Assembly (NCBI GenBank): GCA_026770025.1
Contig: JAMXDE010000041.1
Location: 1-64,000 of the forward strand
Length of the DNA: 64,000 nucleotides
Direction of reading: 5' to 3'
Source: Craspedostauros australis
Taxonomy: Eukaryota > Bacillariophyta > Bacillariophyceae > Mastogloiales > Achnanthaceae
Below the pieces are notes generated by a model. It was given only the letters and a program-made list of their open reading frames with translations. It did not search any database and was not told the DNA's origin. The translations under genes and the position numbers were made by a program. Of this stretch, positions 30,712-40,200 are shown in pieces (position 1 is the first letter of the stretch; every line of letters starts with the position of its first letter).

Positions 30712-33201
30712 ATGATGATGCCAACTCTGGTGGGACGCAACATCCCGAGGCTAAAGCGGTGGAGCGCACATGCTGCGCTGCCGGCGCTACCGTTGGTGCA
30801 TCGGCGGAGCAATTGGAGTGGAAGCAACCAAGCTGCGCTCAATGAGAGGTATCACGAACGTGCGCAGTCGTCTCGCACTTTCCATATGCATGCGAGAACA
30901 TCCGATACAAGTTCCAACACAATCGTACATACAAACACAATAGCAGCAACAGCAGCGACAGCTGCAACAGCAGCCGGGTGTGCCAGGAGCTTCTCGGGGA
31001 CACCTGCTGTCCAAGCAGGCAAGAAAAAAGGTGCAATGCTCAGACAAAGACGTTCCGAAGCATCGTCGGGTCTCGCCAGCAGCGAGAGCAATGGCAGCAG
31101 CGGTGCGACACAGTTGACACCAACGCCAGGGAGAATGCACGGTCAGCAAAATTCGAAGGCCTTTGGCGGAGCGACTGCTGCTCCTGAAGCTTCGGACGAT
31201 TTCGCCTCCGATGGGACTCGCTTGGCGATGCCCGAACCGCCAGCAAATTCGCTCGATGGCGCGCCCTCGTTTGCACTTGATGAAGTCGATAAAGCTCGTT
31301 TTCGCATGCGCTCAGAGTACTGGAAGTCCCACTCCCTTCCCTCGTACAGATCCACTGCGCTCGATGACTTCGGGCAGTTGCAGTTGGATAGGCATGATGT
31401 TGACACCGGCGGGACCAGTGCGCAGCTTGGGGGCCGTGACCTCAGTGATCTGCGAAGCGTCGCAAACAGCGTTAGCAGCACACACAGCATTCTCACTGGT
31501 ACGAACACGATGGATTCTGCTTTCACGGCGGCTGTCAACTTCGAAGACCTGTATGATCCCAAAATTCACCTTCCGCATGCGCCAAAGTCGTGGAAGGGGT
31601 ACGAAGAAGCCACTCCCCTGTCAGACTATCTGATGAAACGAATAGGTGTGACCGGGAGGCCTCTGACGACGGCTGAATACATGAGACAATGCTTGACTCA
31701 TCCAGACTACGGGTACTACACCAATCCCAGAATTCGTGACCGACTGACAGACACAGAGGGAACGACGACGAATGGCAACGCACCGCACACCCCAGAATCA
31801 CCAAGCGGACAAGCAGGCGACTTGGCTGGCGATGAAGCGAGGTTGACGAATAGGGAACAGAGGTCTGCCATTTTTGGTGCACCAGGCGACTTCATCACCG
31901 CGCCGGAAGTGTCCAATATCTTTGGCCATTGTCTGTGCGTTTGGCTCATGACGCAATGGCAACAGCTCCTCCAAGAAGCACAGGCAGTTGAGGTTGTGGA
32001 GCTGGGGCCGGGGCGGGGCACGCTCATGATGGACATATTGAGCCTTGCTACAACATCCAAGCTGAAGCATTTCGGAGCCAGCATTCAAAAGATACATTTT
32101 GTCGAGCCATCCCACCTGCTACGCCAAGAGCAAGAACACGTCCTCATTCACAATCTTGGACATCTGATCGACTTCACATTCGTGCGCGCAGAAGGAGAGA
32201 AAGTCTCCCAAACGGGTATTGTCGGTGCTACCAATGATGATACTGCGGATGCTGTTACAGAAGCCAACACCAATCTCGACATTGATGGCGTGGATAGCGT
32301 GGATAGTGTGGATAACGATGCTACGCAGAAATACGAAGACAAAGTCGAGGGGGCAGCCAGAGAGTTTTCGATGCAGATCCATTGGCATGACTCGTTCGCC
32401 TCCTTTAGACACCATGCACGAAACAACCCATCGGGAGATGCTGCCCCACCACGAACCATGGTTGTGGCCCAGGAAATGTTCGATACGCTTCCAGTTCATG
32501 TGTTCGATTACACGGAAGATGGGTGGAGAGAACGCCTCATCGATGTAGTAGATGCCGACGAGAGCGCACCATCCGGTGATCCTGCCGAGGCCCTCACGCC
32601 AAGGCTGAGGCAAGTCGTGGCCCCTGATACCACCCCAGCAGCGAACATCCTCCTCAAAGACTATGGGCCAAGTTCTCCGCAGAAAGGCTCGGTGATCGAG
32701 ATCTGTCCCGAGGCAATATTCCTCATTCAAGACATACAGCGGCATCTGGAGGATACTGGCGGCGGCGTGGCGTTGATTGTGGATTACGGACAGGAGGGCA
32801 CGGGAGACACGCTTCGGGCATTCTCCAATCACAAGCAGGTCCCGCTCACATCGTATCCTGGCGGCGTCGACATCACGGCAGACGTAGACTTTTTTGCGTT
32901 GAAGGAAACGGTGAACGCTCGTTCCAATATAGACTTGACGACGACCCATGGTGCTGCCAGCAACACAAGCCGAATCCATGCGCATGGGCCCGTGCCTCAG
33001 GGCGAATTCCTCATGCGGATGGGAGCAGGAGAGATGGCGATCAAGAAGATCGAAGACGACGAAACGACTGTTGAAGACGCGAATGCCGTATCGCAAGCTT
33101 TCAAGTTCCTCGTGTCTCCTGAGCACATGGGGACGAAATTCAACGTTCTTGCACTGGCACCTAAGCGCGATGGCATCTTTGCCCCCGCCGGAATGGAATG
33201 A
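30712..33201 (+). CDS. NDUFAF7: MidA/NDUFAF7-type SAM methyltransferase (DUF185), mitochondrial
   Basis: The single exon encodes 829 residues from the ATG at 30712. In animals and Dictyostelium this enzyme dimethylates an Arg of complex I subunit NDUFS2 early in assembly. The SAM loop VVELGPGRGTLMMDIL is at about residue 429; other DUF185 marks are YMRQCLTHPDYGYYTNP, GDFITAPEVSNIFG, VVAQEMFDTLPVHVFDY, GGVALIVDYGQEGTGDTLRA and DITADVDFFALK. The start MMMPTLVGRNIPRLKRWSAH is Arg-rich without acidic residues, like a mitochondrial presequence; the frame opens 24 codons earlier. The protein is about twice the usual length because of a low-complexity N-terminal extension of nearly 300 residues and insertions rich in Thr/Asp within the catalytic domain. 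Confidence 0.92.
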   Translation: MMMPTLVGRNIPRLKRWSAHAALPALPLVHRRSNWSGSNQAALNERYHERAQSSRTFHMHARTSDTSSNTIVHTNTIAATAATAATAAGCARSFSGTPAVQAGKKKGAMLRQRRSEASSGLASSESNGSSGATQLTPTPGRMHGQQNSKAFGGATAAPEASDDFASDGTRLAMPEPPANSLDGAPSFALDEVDKARFRMRSEYWKSHSLPSYRSTALDDFGQLQLDRHDVDTGGTSAQLGGRDLSDLRSVANSVSSTHSILTGTNTMDSAFTAAVNFEDLYDPKIHLPHAPKSWKGYEEATPLSDYLMKRIGVTGRPLTTAEYMRQCLTHPDYGYYTNPRIRDRLTDTEGTTTNGNAPHTPESPSGQAGDLAGDEARLTNREQRSAIFGAPGDFITAPEVSNIFGHCLCVWLMTQWQQLLQEAQAVEVVELGPGRGTLMMDILSLATTSKLKHFGASIQKIHFVEPSHLLRQEQEHVLIHNLGHLIDFTFVRAEGEKVSQTGIVGATNDDTADAVTEANTNLDIDGVDSVDSVDNDATQKYEDKVEGAAREFSMQIHWHDSFASFRHHARNNPSGDAAPPRTMVVAQEMFDTLPVHVFDYTEDGWRERLIDVVDADESAPSGDPAEALTPRLRQVVAPDTTPAANILLKDYGPSSPQKGSVIEICPEAIFLIQDIQRHLEDTGGGVALIVDYGQEGTGDTLRAFSNHKQVPLTSYPGGVDITADVDFFALKETVNARSNIDLTTTHGAASNTSRIHAHGPVPQGEFLMRMGAGEMAIKKIEDDETTVEDANAVSQAFKFLVSPEHMGTKFNVLALAPKRDGIFAPAGME

Positions 33202-34275
33202 TTGTAGTTGGCAACTTGTTGCGCACCTTATCTCTCTTTCTCTGTGGAAGACTTCCCTGGCGCTGGAACTAATCGAGCTCTGCAGGATCAACATCCAGAT
33301 CTCTCGAATACGTACCGTTAGGTCTGACAGGACGAAGCCAATCGCATGTCGGTCACATGTACCGGTTTTCCTAACATTCTATAATATAATACGTGACTCC
33401 ATCGTGAATGTGTGGTGTGATCCTCCCATGCTGGCAAAGAGAGAGAGAACTCTCAGATGTATTGTATAATAGAATATTATGTACTATTATAGAATATAAT
33501 ATTGTGATAACAGAATACATACAAGCAGGTGGGTCCTGTTCACAATGACATGTTGCGCCAGTGCCAGAGTACTCCACGACTACTCTCTCTACTATAGAGA
33601 GAGTGTACCCATCGTATGGTACCATGCGAACTTCGCGTGCTCCTCGATCTTGGCCGTTCATTTCCCCCAAGATGTGATAGCCAGATGACGTCACGAGCAT
33701 TCTTCATTGTTCACCTCCTGTCGTTCGCTGGCGCAAGAAGAGAAAGAACCTGTCCAACACAACCAGAGACATCACCACCAAGTTCAACACCAAGGGCAAG
33801 AGGCCAAGGATCGACATCAACATCGACATCAACATCAACATCGACAAACGCAGAACCAAACGCAGAGATCCAGAGATACAGGTGTGGGTATCAATGAGCA
33901 GTCCATGCAACGAGGAGAGCACAGAGAGGAGTGAATATTATAATAGTATTTATTCTCCAGAGTTGTATTCGATAATACGACAATCATTCTCTCTCTGACT
34001 TTCATCGCACACCTACATAGGTACCATCCTCGCCGAGCAATATCACTAATCTGGCATTCGAGATACAGTCAGAGATCCTCGAACAGACGAGTACGACGAG
34101 TACGCGTAGACTGCGCAGCAACACTCTGCGATTCTCATACCTACGTACTCGTGCCAGTACACAACACTGAGCTGGTACGGCAGCAGTGCGGCACTGTGCA
34201 AGAGGCCGAATGTTGCACACCGAAAGAAGGCTGTTTTTCCGCACGTCAGTCTCGAGGAAGAAGCGAAAGGAGGAG
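33202..34275. other. Intergenic between NDUFAF7 and PHYLLO
   Basis: No gene is seen. The stretch holds a CT/AG hairpin at 33,581-33,606, an AT-rich run at 33.47-33.51 kb and a CATCAA/CATCGA hexamer repeat at 33,811-33,847. Confidence 0.55.
33581..33606. terminator. CT/AG hairpin downstream of NDUFAF7
   Basis: The arms ACTCTCTCTA and TAGAGAGAGT are separated by a 3-4 base loop, 380 bp past the stop codon. The function is not known. Confidence 0.3.
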
Positions 34276-37200
34276 ATGATGGCTTCTCGGGCGAGGAGTC
34301 GCGGCTTCACGGCAATCGCAGTGTCGGTGTTGATGTCCATTGTAGCACTTTTGCTCAACTGCCAATCGGCAAACGCATTTATCGTGCACTCCAGTCGACG
34401 CAGAATCCAACCGTGCAGCCTCAACCCCAACAGAGCGGGCCGGTGCCTCGATGAGGCGACGCAAAATGGATTGGATGGAAGCGCGCAGAAGCGGTGGGAG
34501 TCTGCAGCGTCCACAGGCATCGCCAGGGACGACCCATCAATCAGGGCTGGAAGAGAGCTCTCTCCGCACCAAATCATCTTCCCAGATGCGCAGGAGCTTC
34601 ACGAGTCCCCGTGGAAATCATCATCCATGCGAGAATGTTTGGACACCCTGATGCTCGCTCTTGATCGCATACAGATGCCGATGCAGATGCCGATCCAAAA
34701 AGAGGATACCGATCAAAGTTGGATTGCCGGCCACCATCACATCGTCGACCCCGAAACACGCATGCTGAGAATAAGCCACCCGGTCTCGCATCATATAGAT
34801 CCGCTTTGTTGGTTGGATGCGCAGGTTCGAGAAAACCCTGTCCATGGCGATGCAGTTCAGGAGCTCCCTATCATGTACTTTCAAACAGCAGAGAAGAGTT
34901 TCGAAGCTGCTGTTATCGGAGCTGCGCATCAGATACGTGCGCCAGCTTCATCCGACGATTTCTGGAACGATATCAATGAGCTTCCGCCGAATGCATACAT
35001 GTACGGAGGTCAGAGATTCGACATTGACCACTCATGCGTAGCATCTGAGGAGTGGGGCGACTTTGGTGATGCCCTATGGATTCTACCCGCCGTAGAATTG
35101 CGTCGGGTGTCGCCCGACAAGACGAGGTCTTCCAACGCCATGCACGATGTACTTGTAGGAGACGAGGCTGCAAGCTCCGAACAAATCCGACTTCTACCTG
35201 AGCAGCAGCAACAACAACAACAGCAGCAGTACGTCCTGTCAGTCCATCTCGTACGGCGACCCGGAGATGATTCCTTTTCTCGATCAGCGAAGCGCGCCAA
35301 AGAGCTACTGCATCGTCTCAGCAGCCACGTCACGAGAGCCGTCACGACGACGACCTTGCCACCCATCATGCAGCGGCTCACAGATCACCCCAGAGAATAC
35401 GGATTCGATGTCGACGGGCAGGAGTGGTATGATGACATCGTTGCGAGAGCGATCGAGACGATGGAGCGACCGCAGACCAACCTGACAACCATCGAGAAAG
35501 TGGTGCTGGCGCGCCGGTTGGATTTGGAATTCGAAACTGCCAAGGCTTCGTTCTCAGAAAACTGGAACGGCTTGGACTTATTGAAGACGTGGAAATTCAG
35601 CTCCGCCCCGCCTGGAGGCCACTACTTTTACATCAAGCCGAGTAAATCGCAAAATGAGTTCCTTGGTTGCACCCCCGAGAGACTCTTCTCTGTCACTATA
35701 TCTGGGCGCGTGACATCAGAAGCATTGGCAGGCACACGTCCGAGAGGGTCCACGGCTGAAGCAGACAAATCCCTCGCGCGCGAGCTTTTCGAATCCTCCA
35801 AGGATGCACACGAGAACCAAATTGTCGCCGACTTCGTGCGTTCGGCTTTTTTGCGATTGCGAGACGGTGGCTACCTGAGACAATCTCCCACGGATGTGAA
35901 CCATCCGGACGCAAAGGCTGGGCATCAACAAGATGATGATGACAATCCGACGGCGGAGATCCGCGAGAAGTTCCTTGTGAGGCGTTTGCTTCACCTGCAA
36001 CACATATGCCAGCAATTCGAGAGCGACTTGGCTTCGAATGTCGTCGCATCAGATGCCATGCGGCTGCTTCTTCAGGAACTTCACCCAACACCAGCATTGT
36101 GTGGATTTCCACAACACGAGGCGCTCGATTACATCAGAAACAACGAGGCGACAGGGCTTGATCGAGGGTTTTACTCTGGACCGGTTGGTTTCATTGGAAA
36201 GGACTCCGCGGAGGTTGTAGTTGCCATCAGATCCGCCTTGCTAAGGAGGGCTCCCAGCCAGCAATCTCTACCTGGCATCTTGAGTCGCAGTCCAGCACGA
36301 GCCCATTTATACGCCGGTGCAGGCATTGTCCCTGGTTCGACGGTCCAAGGAGAGTGGACGGAGACGTCGTACAAGCTCGGGGTGGTGTCCTCAATATTCC
36401 CGCAGTCTCCTCTTGCACTCCACAGCATGCCCACACCGAACTCGGCATGGGCCACGGCCTTTGTCGAGGAGCTCATCCGCAACGGAATCACCATGTTTTA
36501 CATCTGCCCAGGATCAAGGTCGACTCCGCTCGTTGCCGCCATCTCGAGAGCAATGAGGTACCGGGTTGGCCAAATTCGCGCTGTCAGTATCCACGATGAG
36601 AGAGGTGCAGCATTCCGAGCAGTGGGCTTCACCCGCGGTTCCGGTCATCCTGCAGTGGTCGTCACCTCCAGCGGAACTGCCGTTGCGAATCTGTATCCAG
36701 GAGTCGTTGAGGCCAGCATGGACGGTCTGCCAATCATTCTCGTCACGGCAGATCGCCCATACGAAAGCCGCGACACCGGAGCAAATCAGGCAATCGACCA
36801 AGTGAACATGTTCTCGCCTTCTTACGTACGCTGGTTCCGAGATGTGATCCCACCGACAGACGATATGTCAGTCGCAACCGCCCTTAGCGACGCAGCTCAT
36901 GCAGTGCGTGTCTCGAGAACAGCACGCGGGCCTGTGCACATTAACATCCAGTTCCGCGAGAACCTGGCGCCTGACGCTGGAGATATCAGGAACGACAACA
37001 GGATCAAGCCGAGCACAGGATTTAACGGACTGCGCTTCACCGACGCACCAGGATTCCAACGGTGGCTTCACAGTGGCAAAAGGTGGTACCATTCCCCTGC
37101 GACATCAGGACAGGATCAGAGTCGCCAGACAGCGATTGATATGTCGCAACTCATTCAACAATCATCACGCGGAATCATCGTTGTTGGGACCCTGCGTGTT

Positions 37201-40200
37201 GAATGCAACGAAGGCCATGGGGTTTCTCACGAAGAGATTCATCGGACGATCTCTGAGTTTGCAGAAGCAACCGGTTTTCCTATTATCGCTGGGGTGCAAA
37301 GCGGCATGCTCCGGTTCATCAGTCCATCAGTCATCCCGTACGCAGAACATCTGCTGAGAACGCCAACAATCAAGGATAATCTGAACCCTGATCTGGTGCT
37401 ACAAATTGGATCCCCTCTCATTTCCACAGAAGTGTCGAGTATGATCGAAATGACTTTGCGGCGTGGTCATCACATCAATCACGTCCTCGTGCTGCCACAT
37501 CACGAATCGGAGAGAAGAGATCCGGACTACACCGTCACTCATCGGTTCTCTGCCGAAATATTACCGCTACTGGGAGACACCCAAAGATTTCTTCGTGAGC
37601 ACAAGCTGCAGGCACACAGCGAACTGTCTTCACTTGTCAGACTAGGGCATCATCTTCGCAAGGAGATGGGCCCGATCATCGACAACGCTGCTCGCGAAGT
37701 GTTTGCCGAATTCCACTTGCCCGAGCATGTGATTACAGAGCCTCAGATTGCCACGATGCTATCCTCGATGTTGTCAACCAATGTGATACCACAAACGTCG
37801 TTGTTTCTCTCCAACTCGATGCCAGTCAGAGACGCGGAGTCGTTCCTGTACCCGGATGAGCTCATGGAGAATTGCCCGATTGGACAGGTGGCCATTAACC
37901 GCGGCGCAAGTGGCATCGACGGAATCATAGCATCGGCGACGGGGTTCTCGGATGGTGCCGACGAACCAGTAATGCTGATGATCGGGGACGTAGCCGCGCT
38001 TCACGATATCAATTCGTTCCATGGCCTCAAAACATCAAGGATGTCTCGAGACACAAACACGCAGCAGCGTCATCCGTTGACAACTATCGTCATCAACAAT
38101 GATGGAGGTGGGATATTTTCGTTCCTGCCAGTCGCAAAGCACGGGAGCGATGTCGGATTCGACGAGTACTTCGGAACCCCGACGCGGACATTTTCGTTTG
38201 CGAAGTCTGCAGAAGCGTTCGGCATCAACTACGAGGTTGCGGAAGACCTGGACGCACTTCGCAGTAGTTTCCAACGCCAACCCAATCGCACAGATGACAC
38301 GGTTGTGGAGATCGTTGTTGCTCCAAGAGACGTGAACACAGCTGTTCACAGAGCCATCCAAGCCAAAGTGATTGATTCCATCGCGTCGTTCCTGGATCGT
38401 CCAGATGGAATCAACGAGAAGTACGAAGCGCGGGCAAGGTGGTATTTGCATGAGATGGAAGACGCCTCCCACAATGTGGGTACGGCTGATGCAGCTGATG
38501 CGAAAACCATGGTGTTGCTTCACGGTTGGATGGGTGATGCCGAAGAGTGGGACGCGACAGCGCAGCTCCTCGCAGAAAGGTTGGCGGGACAATGGTCCAT
38601 CGTTTCGATCGATCTTCCGGGACATGGAACATCATCGACGTTCATGCCGACTGATCATGAGTTGGTAAAGCAGGCCCTTGGCCTGGGATCCTCAAGCAGA
38701 TCGAGATCCGAGAAGGCATCGCTGGATGCCATCGCAGGCAAAGTGTTGAAGAGCCTGAGGGATCACCACGGAATTCAGAGGATCCATGCAGTCGCAGGAT
38801 ATAGTCTTGGAGGACGTGTCGCGTTGGCGATGCAACGGATCGAAGCGTCGCAGACATCGCCGCTGTCGCAGAAGCTGCTGTCCGCGGACTGCAAGTTGAT
38901 GCTTCTTGGGTCATATCCCGGTGCATTCGATTCACTTTCGGAGGTGTCGAGCTCTACACTTCGAAAGCAGCAGGATCAGGCATCACAGAGAGTGGCAGCG
39001 GACGTCGAACTCGCGAATGCCATCGTTAGGCGTACAGAACGGTTCTACATGAGCGACCGAAAGCCCTCCGCTGCTGCTTCGCTGTGGACAGATCTTGTGG
39101 AGTCGTGGTACAGTGCTAAGCTATGGGGCAATCTTTTCAGCTCGGGACTGGCCTACAGGGATCTAGTGACGAAACGCATTGCAAGCCTCACAACTCGTGG
39201 CCTCAGCATAGCTGCCGTCCTCGAGGGATGCACTCCACCAAAAAATGCTCTGTACGACTGGACCTTTTGCCACCCGGACAGGACGCTGTTCATGAGCGGG
39301 CAGCTGGACAGGAAATACTCAAGCCTTGGCAGCAACTGGGCGACGCAGAACAATGGACCATACCACACAGTGGTTCCAGGCTGTGGCCACGCATTACTTG
39401 TGCAGGCTCCAGTAGATGTCGCTGACAATATCTTCACCTTTGTATCCAATGAGTACGGAGACACGAAGAACTGTAGCCAAACTTTTGGACTCTTGCAACA
39501 AGACGAATCGATTGCCCCCAAAGCAGCAGGCGTACCTTCCAGCCTGCGATCGTCAGTAACCAGCCGACCTTCGCGCCAGGACCAGGACTTGATCGCCGCC
39601 ATCGACGGCGTCGAATTTGAGGCATTCGCACTGCCCATGTACGATACCGACCGCAAGGAAGGGGCGGTGTTCGGAGTTGGATGGGGGAAAGGCGCTGCGC
39701 CTGAAACGCCCAGCGGCCTGAGTTCAAGATCAGGTTTCATCGTCCAACTGTTCTCGTCATCAGAACATAAGAAGGTGGGGATCGGCGAAGCGTCTGCGCT
39801 GCCTGGATTACACAGGGAGTCGATGGATGATGTCCGAGACCAACTTGATGAGATATCTGAAAAGATTAGCAAGATGGGTGCAAATCACGCACCAAATTTC
39901 AGCGCGACCAGGATCTTGTCGATGGATGGTGCAGTGGACATCTACCTGTCCGAACTGTGTGACGCACTCGGTATTGAGCGGCTCTTGCCTGTTGTCAAAG
40001 CCGGCTTTGAGATGGCGTTGTTGTCTCTTGCGTCACAACTAACTGGAAAACCATTGCATGAAGCATTACTGGTCCATTCTCCATTTTCTACGAGCGGCCG
40101 TGATGCGGTCCCCATGCTTGCGCTCAATGGCATCATAACTCGAGGTGTGCAAGAGAGCGGCAGGGCTATCGACTCTGCTAAGTCGCAGCGGTATGCCTCC

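Noticed and set aside
32119-33294. 391-residue minus-strand frame over NDUFAF7
   Set aside because: Antisense to a clear DUF185 core.
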